64,000 nucleotides of DNA, taken from the NCBI RefSeq assembly GCF_000769115.1, contig NZ_JQZV01000013.1, forward strand, positions 351,603 to 415,602, written 5' to 3'. The notes beneath the pieces are model-generated. The model saw only the letters and a program-made list of their open reading frames with translations. It ran no database searches and was not told the DNA's origin. A program made the translations under genes and the position numbers. Below are positions 55,242 to 63,891 of this stretch, piece after piece (positions within the stretch are counted from its first letter, which is position 1; the number at the start of each line of letters is the position of its first letter). Source of the stretch: Porphyromonas canoris. GTDB taxonomy: Bacteria; Bacteroidota; Bacteroidia; Bacteroidales; Porphyromonadaceae.

Positions 55242-56021
55242 CTAAAAGACCTTTTCGAGCATCTCTCTACATCTGCCAAACTGTGCATTCTGTCTTTTCA
55301 GACGATCTATCAGAGCAGATAGCCTGAACAATGCCTCTTCTCCGGTATTTTGTCTCATATAAAATGGTAGCTTAATCAGAGGATCCGATGGCAGGTGTAC
55401 AAATTCCCAAGGATGGAAATAGATATTGAAGTACTGTTTGTCTCTGTACGTGTAGATGCAGAGATCGTTGAATATATCCATCGGGAGATTGTGAAAACAG
55501 AGCCAAAAGAGAGGAAAACGTACTATTGGTGTAACGGATGCAGGCAGAACCAACAGCTGTTCGGGTGAGATAAACGGACGTGTCGGTTTACCTAAGTTGT
55601 TGTACCGTCCCGGCATCCACGTCGGATTCAGAGAGGAATCGTACTTATAACCTGCATTTTTGAGCGCATACCCCGATACATTCTGCATACGAGGCATACG
55701 GAATCCTACCACATCGTATCCGGTAATCTCTTGCAGCTTTAAGCGGGACGAGAGAAGATCATCTACATGGAAAGAGGAGTGATAATAGCCGTGTGAAGCT
55801 AGCTCGTGTCCTTCTTCCGTGATGCGTTGAACCAGATTCGGACGTTCCATTGCAAACGTTGCCGTACAAAAGAATGTTGCTTTTACATCCTTCTCTTTTA
55901 GTAGAGAAAGGATAGCTTCAGTACCGCGAGCCGATATTTCTATCTGCTTTTCAAATGGTATCGGATGACCAAACTCTACGGGAGCATCGAACTCCTCTAT
56001 ATCGAAACTTAAGAAAACCAT
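55242..56021 (-). CDS. Polysaccharide deacetylase family protein
   Basis: A NodB-type metal-dependent deacetylase acting on N-acetyl sugars in a glycan or lipid-linked sugar. It has 259 residues. The fold is clear: VFLSFDIEEFDAP with the metal Asp, ATFFCTATF, and GHELASHGYYHSSF (HxxxH metal site). YFNIYFHPWEF is the C-terminal His motif. There is no signal peptide or membrane helix, so it acts in the cytosol, perhaps on an undecaprenyl-linked sugar. It overlaps the upstream GT2 gene by 13 bp. Length and motifs point to the subfamily of sugar-lipid deacetylases rather than chitin deacetylases. Confidence 0.88.
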   Translation of the reverse strand: MVFLSFDIEEFDAPVEFGHPIPFEKQIEISARGTEAILSLLKEKDVKATFFCTATFAMERPNLVQRITEEGHELASHGYYHSSFHVDDLLSSRLKLQEITGYDVVGFRMPRMQNVSGYALKNAGYKYDSSLNPTWMPGRYNNLGKPTRPFISPEQLLVLPASVTPIVRFPLFWLCFHNLPMDIFNDLCIYTYRDKQYFNIYFHPWEFVHLPSDPLIKLPFYMRQNTGEEALFRLSALIDRLKRQNAQFGRCREMLEKVF

Positions 56022-56728
56022 CTTGATTGGAATACTTTAGGAAGGACACGAAGCTCCTTAAGAAGGACTTTCATGCCCATTCGGGATAAAACTACTTCAT
56101 CTCTTACCTTTGCCGGAACGCCTTCCACTTTCAGGCGTTTTTTCACAGCTATCGAGATGAACTGTGTATCGAAGAGGAAAGAGTCTATATTCGTTTCCAG
56201 AAAAGCCTCTTTCCCTTTCCGGTTGAATCCTTTCAGACCGCCTTGTGTGTCTGTATATGGAAGACCGAGCAGTACTCTATTGACCAGATGAGAACCGTAT
56301 GAGAGCAGTTTTCTCAAGGCAGGCAGACGATGCTGATAGCTTTTCCGCCTGATGGCAATCACCGCATCAGCTCCCGAAAGAAGGCTTTCGATAACATTGG
56401 TATAAGAAAACGACTCGAAAGGGAAGTCATAATCTGTGTACAGGATCAGGTCTGAGTCCGACATTTCTACACCTGAACGGAGAGCAAAACCTTTACCCCT
56501 GTTGACCTCGTAAGAGACATACCGCACGGCCCAAGGCAGATCGGCAATCTGTTGTTTCACCTCTTCGCTGTAATAAGAAAACGATCCATCCGGAGATATA
56601 ATAAGAGAGATCTCCAACCTGTCCGAGTATTGCTCGGAGATAGAAGAGAGTTGCGTGTGCACTGCTTTCACCCACTCTCCTTTCGGTTTATATGCCGGGA
56701 GAATGATGTCTAACGTCTGTTTTTGCAT
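56009..56728 (-). CDS. Family 2 glycosyltransferase (dolichyl-phosphate-sugar synthase type)
   Basis: It transfers a sugar from a nucleotide sugar, probably to a polyprenyl phosphate. It has 239 residues and lacks membrane helices. The GT-A start is LDIILPAYKPKGEW. The donor and metal site is YTDYDFPFES (DxD). RGKGFALRSGVE and TQGGLKGFNRKGKEAFLE are typical of dolichol-phosphate-mannose synthases. It overlaps both neighbours, so three genes form a tight operon. Its product may be the donor for the GT87-like integral membrane transferase encoded upstream in the same operon. Confidence 0.88.
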   Translation of the reverse strand: MQKQTLDIILPAYKPKGEWVKAVHTQLSSISEQYSDRLEISLIISPDGSFSYYSEEVKQQIADLPWAVRYVSYEVNRGKGFALRSGVEMSDSDLILYTDYDFPFESFSYTNVIESLLSGADAVIAIRRKSYQHRLPALRKLLSYGSHLVNRVLLGLPYTDTQGGLKGFNRKGKEAFLETNIDSFLFDTQFISIAVKKRLKVEGVPAKVRDEVVLSRMGMKVLLKELRVLPKVFQSRWFS

Positions 56729-57900
56729 ATCAAAAGTGGCTCAAGGGTCATTCTTGCCCATAGGATGAGGGCAAAGATAACTCCAAGATTATTGTGGTCA
56801 AGTATTATTCTTCGGATTTTTACGGGACATATCACATCTATGGGGCAGATGACATAGAAGAAGAAAAAGAGAGCTGTGAATATCTTATCCGTTTTGGACA
56901 TGTATCCTTTGGCATACACCCAAAGAAGATACCCCGTCATACCTATTATATAGGTGTGTCTTTCGGTGGAGTTCCCCCACACCATCAGCGTCATCATTAC
57001 CGTTCCGAGCAGCATTGCTCCCAGCATCGGGCGCAGGCTGTCTCTTCTCTCCCTCTCTTTTGTCTGCATCAGACAGAGAGCTATACAGACTGTCGGTAAG
57101 AGTGTAGCAACAATGAGTATCGGTAGTGTATATTCGTAGATCTCCGGTAGTCCGGCTTTAGCAATGAAGCGGTAGGCTACTTCAAAACGTTCGGGAGCTT
57201 CCCGTATGGAGATTGCCTCAAACCATGAGCGGTAGTAAGGCAGAAGTCCGTCCACTCCAACCTTTAGAGCAGGAAGAAGTAACGCTATCACCGAAAATAC
57301 TATTGCGTGTCCGATGTTTTTCCAAAAACGAGGATAGAAAAAGAGTAGTACTCCGGCAAAGCCGATATACACTTTTGTGAAAGCCCCTATGACTAACAGA
57401 AGTACCGCCGGAAGGTATCGTCTCTCTTCCATCCATTTGTAAATAAAGAGAAACATAGCAGTGGTGAGAAGGTTGAACTGGAACGACATGATGGATGAAA
57501 CCATAATTCCCACAAGCAGGAAGAAGACTACGGCAAGTCGCTTACTATTCCAAACTTTACAGCTATACAAGGAGTAGAAGAATGCCGAATAGCTTGTGAG
57601 ATTCCAGAGAGAAGCTCCCAGCCACCAAGGAAGGAAGGCAAACGGAGTGAAAAGCATCGAGAAGAGCGGACCGTACAAGTATCTGTCGAGCCCGTTTCCG
57701 GCAACCCCGGTATGATCCCAACCGGAATAGGGATTGATGCCTGCCCAGAAATCTTTAGACCCATAGGCAAATATCTGAAAGTTGTTTGCCTTTAGGGAGA
57801 CCAGCTCGGTAGTGGAGAAAATCAAGGTAAGCAGTAATCCGAAGAAGAAGATGCTCTGCGGCTGCAAGAGTAGAGTCTTGACGCTCTTTTTCTGTGTCAT
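56710..57900 (-). CDS. GT87-like integral membrane glycosyltransferase (DUF2029 type)
   Basis: A multi-span inner-membrane protein that uses a polyprenyl-phosphate sugar donor to glycosylate a lipid or glycan outside the cytosolic leaflet. It has 396 residues and about ten hydrophobic helices. The first periplasmic loop has DFWAGINPYSGWDHTG and DRYLYGPLFSMLFTPFAFLP, typical of GT87. It overlaps the GT2 gene by 19 bp, and both precede a deacetylase gene; this looks like a small pathway for decorating a lipid-linked or envelope sugar. The final product is unknown. Confidence 0.82.
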   Translation of the reverse strand: MTQKKSVKTLLLQPQSIFFFGLLLTLIFSTTELVSLKANNFQIFAYGSKDFWAGINPYSGWDHTGVAGNGLDRYLYGPLFSMLFTPFAFLPWWLGASLWNLTSYSAFFYSLYSCKVWNSKRLAVVFFLLVGIMVSSIMSFQFNLLTTAMFLFIYKWMEERRYLPAVLLLVIGAFTKVYIGFAGVLLFFYPRFWKNIGHAIVFSVIALLLPALKVGVDGLLPYYRSWFEAISIREAPERFEVAYRFIAKAGLPEIYEYTLPILIVATLLPTVCIALCLMQTKERERRDSLRPMLGAMLLGTVMMTLMVWGNSTERHTYIIGMTGYLLWVYAKGYMSKTDKIFTALFFFFYVICPIDVICPVKIRRIILDHNNLGVIFALILWARMTLEPLLICKNRR

Positions 57901-57997
57901 TTGTTATCAAATGGTCATTAGAGTTCTCACAAAGATACCATTTCCGCTCGAAATTGTGTTTTCACTCCTGCCTTCGCTCATGAAAGGAGAACTAATG

Positions 57998-58034
57998 AAA
58001 ACGGAGATGTGTTGCGCAAACACACCTCCGTTTT
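57998..58034 (-). terminator. Terminator of the collagen-like/OmpA operon
   Basis: AAAACGGAG pairs with CTCCGTTTT, extended by TGTGTT/AACACA, giving a long stem that ends in TTTT on the minus strand. It lies 28 bp past the OmpA stop. Confidence 0.8.
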
Positions 58035-58061
58035 GAGTTATAACACATCAGGGACGAACAA

Positions 58062-59153
58062 TTATAGAGAGCTCCAATAGTCGTCGGACTCTATAATTTC
58101 GATCATGATTTTTCTATCCTGCTTACGAGTGCTGTCCGGCTTCTCCTTCGGAGCCAATGCCACTCTCTTACCAAGCCCTCTGTACTTCAGTTTATCTTGA
58201 GGAACACCTCTGGAGATAAGGGCATTGACAACAGCTTTCGCTCTTTCATTGGAAAGTTTATCGTTGTACTCATCGCTACCCACATTATCGGTGAACCCGG
58301 ATATAAGGAATCGTTTATTGTTATTCTGGAGCATGAAAGCCGCCGTTTGATCCAAAGACTGCTTAGAAGTATCGTCTATAACACTGCTGTTAAATGCAAA
58401 GAAGATTCCTTCCAGAAGCATAGGGATAGAGGTTGAAGGGAGAGATGCCGGAGCAACTTTTACTTCTTTTTCGACGATTTTCTCTATCACTTTTTCCACG
58501 TATCTTATCTCCGTTTTGGGCTGCATTATCTTAGGCTCTCCACCGATACGCATCTTTATACCTACACGAGCATACCAAAGTCCGGATCTGTCCATGTGTT
58601 CAAATGCCTGATAACCGCCTTCCATATTTAGCCCCCAATGATCGTTAAACCAAAGATTGATACCCACACCTCCGTGTATGGGTATAAGATGTTTTCTTTG
58701 TATCTGATGAGGAGTCTTGTATTCAACACTTTTTCCATCAATTTGAATCTTTGGGTTTCCCTTAGAAAAACCATTGTAGAAGTATCCTGTCCCTATTGTC
58801 AGATAAGGATCAAATAGTGGATTCGAACGAAAATATTCTCCGAGCCTATAGCGTATTCCCAAATTGGTCAGGAATGCAAACTCTTTGTCATAACTTACCG
58901 ACTGGGTAAGATCCACAGCCCAATGGCGCCCAAGCTCTTTTCCGATGCCTATATGTCCTCCGAAGAGCACGCTCCTCTTATCCATAGAGATAAAGTAGTG
59001 ATGAGCTTTTTTGGAAGCTTCTGCAATATCTATTCTGGAAAGTCCGAGAGCATTACCCCCAAGGGAGATTTCCCATGCTTTCTTTACGGATTGCTGTGCG
59101 TAACCTCCACTCACGATAAGGGTAAAAAGAAGTATCCGTAGTATTGTCTTCAT
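58062..59153 (-). CDS. OmpA-family protein, partner of a collagen-like lipoprotein
   Basis: An outer-membrane protein with a peptidoglycan-binding end. It has 363 residues. A signal peptide (MKTILRILLFTLIVSGGYAQ) is followed by an eight-strand-type barrel (about 25-205) and a Lys/Glu/Val linker (VEKVIEKIVEKEVKVAPA). The OmpA C-terminal domain (about 245-360) has FLISGFTDNVGSDEYNDKLSNERAKAVVNALISRGV. It lies 2 bp after the collagen-like lipoprotein gene, so the pair is one operon and may form a surface complex. Confidence 0.9.
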   Translation of the reverse strand: MKTILRILLFTLIVSGGYAQQSVKKAWEISLGGNALGLSRIDIAEASKKAHHYFISMDKRSVLFGGHIGIGKELGRHWAVDLTQSVSYDKEFAFLTNLGIRYRLGEYFRSNPLFDPYLTIGTGYFYNGFSKGNPKIQIDGKSVEYKTPHQIQRKHLIPIHGGVGINLWFNDHWGLNMEGGYQAFEHMDRSGLWYARVGIKMRIGGEPKIMQPKTEIRYVEKVIEKIVEKEVKVAPASLPSTSIPMLLEGIFFAFNSSVIDDTSKQSLDQTAAFMLQNNNKRFLISGFTDNVGSDEYNDKLSNERAKAVVNALISRGVPQDKLKYRGLGKRVALAPKEKPDSTRKQDRKIMIEIIESDDYWSSL

Positions 59154-59155
59154 GA

Positions 59156-61555
59156 TTATTCTTCGCTATAAGTTACTTCGATCGGAGCCACTTTCCCCTC
59201 ATATAGAGGGTTAATCTTTAGTTTGTATTGACCCGGGTGAGCTGGATCTTCAATAAGCTCTCTGTGTATGTTGTCCAAGCCATTCCAAGCTATGTTTCCA
59301 CTTTTGCCGGAAGAAACAGACCAGTTGTATGAGACATATATTCTGGATCCTAACCGGACATTCTTTAGCTCAAATGTTGGTGCACCAAGAGTCGGATGTT
59401 TTTCGGATGTGTCTGCATAATCTTCCCCTCCATAATTGGCTTTGACGAAGAGTACTGTTTGTGCTTTTGCTTCTTCTTGTGTGAATGGCGGATAAAGTAC
59501 GGTCATTCTTTCCGGTTTAATGGCTACCTTTCTCTTGCTTTGAGGGAATATAGCATCAAGATTTATGGTACTCGTATCAAGCTCTCCTGTTACTCTTTCA
59601 AACAATACGGTATCATCATCTTGTACGATCTTTTTATGCAATACAAGTTTTTTTATCTGAGGAAGATTTTGTACCGGCGGCACTTCAACGATAATTATTC
59701 CCTCCAAAACTCCCAAATACTTACCTAAGTCAAAGTCTACGGTGTAATACTCTCTCTCTCCTCCCCAAAGGTTACTCTTGTCGAGGATAAGATCCGAGTC
59801 TACTATTTTCTTCTTAATGGTAAAGTTGCCAAACATCTGATCTATGGTAAATGGTACCGAAATCTTATGTCCACCACCATCTAAAATAAATGAAGTCGGA
59901 TCTTCAGGATTCGATATTCTGTATCCGGTAGCATAGTTGCCAAATCGTGGTCGACTATCGTCTATGAGATGAGCCGGAACGGGTTCCCAAGGAGAGCCAG
60001 GCTTGCGATGGATTTCTATAGCAGAATTGATTTGAAGAATATTATGTCCCATAACATAAAAAATGGAACGAAGCCTAACCCTTGCATGAATTCTGTTTGG
60101 AACAAAAGTGTTTCTAGCAGCTCTTCTTGTTTTACCTTTATATTTAACAAATGGAGCCCCAAATGATGCCATGTCTTTGAATGGCAACAGGTTCAGAGGT
60201 ATGCGAAACTCTCCGTTGGTATCTGCCACAAAAGCTAAAGCCGGATCTAATCCGGGCATTCCCGTGACAATACTTCCCGGAGCCAACTCTCCATTTTTAT
60301 CATAGACCTTATAAAGAACCCCATCGGGATGACTGTATTCACTGAAGTTTGCAAGAGAAAATTGTGCAATAACGTTGAACATATTGTCTATAATGGGAGT
60401 CTCTGCTCCGGGAGTTCCTGGTACAGGAGGTACGAAGTCGGTATTGCCACACTCACAAGAAGCACTTATGAACTCGTAAAAGTCGTCAAGAGAGTTCTTT
60501 TCGCAATCCCACGGCTCGTTTGTGTTTCTGTTTCTGATAGGATTTGTCGTTCCACATCTTTTCGCAAGATCTTCTTTCCAAAGCTCATAGGTAGAAAGAC
60601 CATTGTTTCCATTTTGTCCATTCTCCCCGTCTTTTCCATCATTCCCATCCTTACCATTGGATCCATTTTCTCCTTTAGCTCCCATTAGGAAAGCCCAAAA
60701 GTCTGCCTCTGAATTGGCTTCAGGTGGCCATTTTTCTCCCGGTTTATGTGGATGCGGTACATTGCCGGAAGAGATGAACTTCTTCCAGACTTCATAAGCA
60801 GAGTCTCCGTTATTACCTTTTGCACCATCCTTGCCATCTTTACCATCCTTTCCTTTAGCAGGAATACCTGTGTCTTTGTCTCCTATCCACCAGTTCCCGT
60901 TTTCGCCAATGTGTGGAGAGATACCGTTTTGTCCATTCTCTCCATTCTCTCCATCCTTACCGTCTTTACCTTTGGCTGGGACACCGGTGTCCTTGTCTCC
61001 TATCCACCAGTTTCCGTTTTTGCCAATGTGCGGAGAGATACCATCTTGTCCATTCTCTCCATCTTTGCCATCCTTACCATCCTTACCGTCTTCACCTTTG
61101 GCAGGGACACCGGTGTCCTTGTCTCCTATCCACCAATTGCCGTTCGAGCCTATGTGTGGAGAGACACCATCTTGTCCGTTTTCTCCATCTTTGCCATTGT
61201 TACCGTCTTTACCATCTTTACCTCTGGCAGGAATGCCCGTATCTTTGCTACCAATCCACCAGTTACCATTTGTGCCGATGTGTGGAGAGACTCCATCTTT
61301 ACCATCTTTCCCGTCTTTGCCTTTTAGGTAGAGAAAGAAGTCGGGAATATTTGTACCTCCATTCCATATAATAATCTTTTTTTCTACCTGTCGCTTCCAT
61401 ATTTCGTAAGCTGATAACCCTGCCTCTCCTTGAGGCCCTCTTTCTCCTTGAGGTCCTTCGGGAAGTATAAAGTCTACTTTTTCACATGCTGTTAATCCTA
61501 CAATTAGCAGCAACAAAAGAAATAATCCCTTGAAGAGAAAACGGTTTTTACTCAT
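59156..61555 (-). CDS. Collagen-like repeat surface lipoprotein
   Basis: A secreted lipoprotein, 799 residues, with lipobox LTAC (Cys24) after a hydrophobic signal. Gly-X-Y runs (GPQGERGPQGEAG, GKDGKDGKDG) alternate with two kinds of short module. SPHIGxNGNWWIGDKDTGxPAKG occurs four times (about residues 88-250) and resembles the spacer modules of other Bacteroidetes collagen-like proteins. S(A/T)YE(I/V/L)WK followed by a small helical region occurs three times (about 48, 262 and 335). The C-terminal half (about 390-799) is a large beta-rich region of unknown fold. The repeats make it prone to length change. It is co-transcribed with an OmpA gene. Confidence 0.85.
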   Translation of the reverse strand: MSKNRFLFKGLFLLLLLIVGLTACEKVDFILPEGPQGERGPQGEAGLSAYEIWKRQVEKKIIIWNGGTNIPDFFLYLKGKDGKDGKDGVSPHIGTNGNWWIGSKDTGIPARGKDGKDGNNGKDGENGQDGVSPHIGSNGNWWIGDKDTGVPAKGEDGKDGKDGKDGENGQDGISPHIGKNGNWWIGDKDTGVPAKGKDGKDGENGENGQNGISPHIGENGNWWIGDKDTGIPAKGKDGKDGKDGAKGNNGDSAYEVWKKFISSGNVPHPHKPGEKWPPEANSEADFWAFLMGAKGENGSNGKDGNDGKDGENGQNGNNGLSTYELWKEDLAKRCGTTNPIRNRNTNEPWDCEKNSLDDFYEFISASCECGNTDFVPPVPGTPGAETPIIDNMFNVIAQFSLANFSEYSHPDGVLYKVYDKNGELAPGSIVTGMPGLDPALAFVADTNGEFRIPLNLLPFKDMASFGAPFVKYKGKTRRAARNTFVPNRIHARVRLRSIFYVMGHNILQINSAIEIHRKPGSPWEPVPAHLIDDSRPRFGNYATGYRISNPEDPTSFILDGGGHKISVPFTIDQMFGNFTIKKKIVDSDLILDKSNLWGGEREYYTVDFDLGKYLGVLEGIIIVEVPPVQNLPQIKKLVLHKKIVQDDDTVLFERVTGELDTSTINLDAIFPQSKRKVAIKPERMTVLYPPFTQEEAKAQTVLFVKANYGGEDYADTSEKHPTLGAPTFELKNVRLGSRIYVSYNWSVSSGKSGNIAWNGLDNIHRELIEDPAHPGQYKLKINPLYEGKVAPIEVTYSEE

Positions 61556-61920
61556 AGTTGTAAATCAAATGATTCATTTTTGTGTGTTTGTATTTTCTAT
61601 TTATGATAAAAATCGCTTACTGTTATTCTATCTTTAACGAGTCGTATCGGTAACTAAAAGATATACATCTCATAGTAACAGGCTCTTAAATATTTCTTTT
61701 CAACCCACAATTTTAGCAATAAATGGTTTGGAAACCAAATTATTTATCAAAATAGTTGAGATTTTTTATTTTGAGTGTGAGTGTAAATATAATTTCTCGT
61801 TGATATTTTCTTGCATCATGATACTTCGTTTTGTGATAAAGAGGAGAGGCTGATTTAGTTTAAAAACAAGTTCTAAAGACGATTTTATAGGCATCTATTG
61901 GTAGGTTCAAACAAATTACA
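61556..61920. other. AT-rich divergent spacer
   Basis: About 365 bp between the start of the collagen-like lipoprotein gene and the candidate RNA promoter. It should hold the lipoprotein promoter; TATCTTTT on the minus strand near 61,660 is a weak candidate. No ORF or repeat copy was seen. Confidence 0.4.
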
Positions 61921-61928
61921 TATTTTTG
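61921..61928 (+). promoter_or_regulatory. Promoter -7 box (TATTTTTG) of a candidate small RNA or leader
   Basis: TATTTTTG matches TAnnTTTG. A weak TTGG lies 18 bp upstream. Transcription would start near 61,935. Confidence 0.55.
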
Positions 61929-61934
61929 TAGCGA

Positions 61935-62089
61935 AATAGAATAACATTTTCAAACACTACAACAAAAAACTACATGTGATATGCACTCTCAAGGAATATG
62001 CAAGAGAGTATCGGTGCTTATAGCACTAAAGATTCCATGTCAGATTGGCACAAATTGACACTTAGAGTTACGACTTTAAGTGGTTTTTT
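61935..62089 (+). ncRNA. Candidate structured small RNA or 5' leader
   Basis: A putative transcript of about 155 nt. A closing helix ACATG/CATGT (61972 and 62036) surrounds two hairpins, ACTCTC/GAGAGT (61985 and 62004) and GTGCT/AGCAC (62014 and 62022), giving a three-way junction. A terminator hairpin follows. ATATGCA occurs twice (61979 and 61996). I could not match it to a known riboswitch or to 6S RNA. It could be free-standing or an attenuator for the dehydratase gene. Confidence 0.45.
62059..62089 (+). terminator. Terminator hairpin of the candidate RNA
   Basis: CACTTA-G-AGT, loop TACG, ACT-T-TAAGTG, then GTTTTTT. The stem is interrupted by one 1x1 mismatch. It lies 320 bp before the dehydratase ATG. 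Confidence 0.6.
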
Positions 62090-62408
62090 CGTGCAATCTT
62101 TTGAGAGCCATATCCGGAACAGAAAACTATATTACTAACATTATAAAAATAGATTCAGAAAGAGAGTTTTTGACACTTGTCAAGTTCCTGCCAAAGTAAA
62201 AAGCCTCTATGATTTTTGTTGAATACATGAGGTGAGACGAATTGAAATACTTTTTAGCAGGATATATGTATGGCAAAGCAAAAAACACATGGAAGATATC
62301 TTTTATGGGACTACTGCCTATAGTCATACTTACTAAACAAGATAAAGGAGCTTTCTTTCTCTGCTACGAAAACTAATGTTTTATCACTTATAAAACTCAA
62401 TACAGCTT
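62090..62408. other. AT-rich leader region of the dehydratase gene
   Basis: Non-coding, with no clean TAnnTTTG box near the gene. A 66-codon minus-strand ORF here has no family-like features and was rejected. The gene may be read from the promoter near 61.93 kb through the terminator, or from an unseen promoter. Confidence 0.35.
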
Positions 62409-63869
62409 ATGATGACCAGCGAACAGTATGTAGAAAGTCTGAGAAAAATGAATCTTCAGGTCTATTTTATGGGAGAAAAGATCGATAATCCTGTGGATCA
62501 CCCAATGATAAGACCTTCGATGAACTCAGTAGCAATGACTTACAAACTGGCAGAAATGGAGGAGTACAAGGATCTCATGACTGCCACAAGTAATCTTACA
62601 GGCAAGCGAATAAATAGATTTTGCCACCTTCACCAAAGTACAGAAGACCTTAAGAATAAGGTGAAAATGCAACGCCTCTTGGGACAGAAGACAGCTTCTT
62701 GCTTCCAACGTTGTGTGGGTATGGATGCATTCAATGCAATCTATTCTACAACGTTTGAAATGGATAGAGAGCTGGGAACAGAGTACCACAAGCGTTTTGT
62801 GAAGTACATGGAGTTTGTGCAAGAGAATGACCTTGTGGTGGATGGTGCTATGACTGACCCTAAGGGTGATAGAAGTCTGTCTCCTTCTCAGCAACCCGAT
62901 CCGGATCTCTATGTACACATTACAGAAGTGCGTCCGGATGGTATTGTGGTAAGAGGTGCTAAGGCTCACCAAACAGGGGCCGTGAACTCTCACGAACACT
63001 TGATTATGCCTACTATCGCAATGAAAGCAGAAGATTCGGATTACGCAGTCTCTTTTGCTGTGCCAAGTGATGCCGAAGGTGTGATAATGATATACGGACG
63101 TCAATCTTGTGATACAAGAAAAATGGAGCCGGGAGCAGAGATTGATCTAGGAAACTCTGAGTTCGGCGGACACGAAGCTCTTGTTGTCTTTGATGATGTA
63201 TTTGTACCGAACGAACGCGTATTCATGTGTAAGGAGTACAAGTATGCTGGTATGATGGTAGAAAGATTTGCCGGTTACCACAGACAGTCTTATGGTGGTT
63301 GTAAGGTAGGAGTAGGGGATGTCCTCATCGGTGCTGCTGCTCTCGCTGCGGACTATAATGGCGTGCCTAAAGCAACACACATCAAAGACAAACTGATAGA
63401 GATGATTCACTTGAATGAAACTCTATATTCTTGTGGTATAGCTTGCTCATCCGAAGGAACTCAAATGGATGCAGGCAACTATATGATAGATCTTCTTCTT
63501 GCAAATGTATGTAAACAAAATATCACAAGATTACCATACGAAATAGCGCGTCTTGCCGAAGATATTGCAGGAGGTCTTATGGTTACGATGCCTTCTGAAC
63601 AGGATCTCCGTCATCCGGAACTTGGTCCTATCGTTAAGAAGTATCTTGTGGGAGCAACAGGTAAGGATACAGAGAATCGCATGAGAATACTACGCCTTAT
63701 AGAGAATATCACTCTTGGTACTGCAGCAGTAGGATATCGTACAGAGTCTATGCACGGAGCCGGATCTCCTCAAGCTCAACGCATCATGATTGCAAGACAA
63801 GGAGACTTGGAGGCCAAGAAAGAGTTGGCTCGTGCTATAGCCAAAGTGGATGTCTCTAAAGACAAGTAA
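62409..63869 (+). CDS. abfD: 4-hydroxybutyryl-CoA dehydratase / vinylacetyl-CoA isomerase
   Basis: A flavin and [4Fe-4S] enzyme that converts 4-hydroxybutyryl-CoA to crotonyl-CoA, used in butyrate formation from succinate or 4-aminobutyrate. It has 486 residues, normal. The cluster ligands fit the Clostridium aminobutyricum enzyme: CFQRC (Cys98, Cys102) and HRQSYGGC (H-x6-C). The start MMTSEQYVESLRKMN matches the family N-terminus; either of the two ATGs is possible. HGAGSPQAQRIMI near the end is typical. The NifU-type gene that follows may help build the cluster. Confidence 0.96.
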   Translation: MMTSEQYVESLRKMNLQVYFMGEKIDNPVDHPMIRPSMNSVAMTYKLAEMEEYKDLMTATSNLTGKRINRFCHLHQSTEDLKNKVKMQRLLGQKTASCFQRCVGMDAFNAIYSTTFEMDRELGTEYHKRFVKYMEFVQENDLVVDGAMTDPKGDRSLSPSQQPDPDLYVHITEVRPDGIVVRGAKAHQTGAVNSHEHLIMPTIAMKAEDSDYAVSFAVPSDAEGVIMIYGRQSCDTRKMEPGAEIDLGNSEFGGHEALVVFDDVFVPNERVFMCKEYKYAGMMVERFAGYHRQSYGGCKVGVGDVLIGAAALAADYNGVPKATHIKDKLIEMIHLNETLYSCGIACSSEGTQMDAGNYMIDLLLANVCKQNITRLPYEIARLAEDIAGGLMVTMPSEQDLRHPELGPIVKKYLVGATGKDTENRMRILRLIENITLGTAAVGYRTESMHGAGSPQAQRIMIARQGDLEAKKELARAIAKVDVSKDK

Positions 63870-63891
63870 GCGATATCCTTTATATTTATAA

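Noticed and set aside
60746-61371. Long plus-strand frames opposite the collagen-like gene
   Set aside because: They are antisense shadows produced by the Gly-X-Y codon repeat, with repetitive Pro/Ser/Cys-rich translations.
61935-62058. Purine riboswitch or 6S RNA for the candidate RNA
   Set aside because: The three-way-junction outline recalls a purine riboswitch, but the conserved junction bases are missing. 6S RNA should be one long bulged hairpin.
62127-62327. 66-codon minus-strand ORF upstream of abfD
   Set aside because: AT-rich composition, no family-like pattern and no promoter box.
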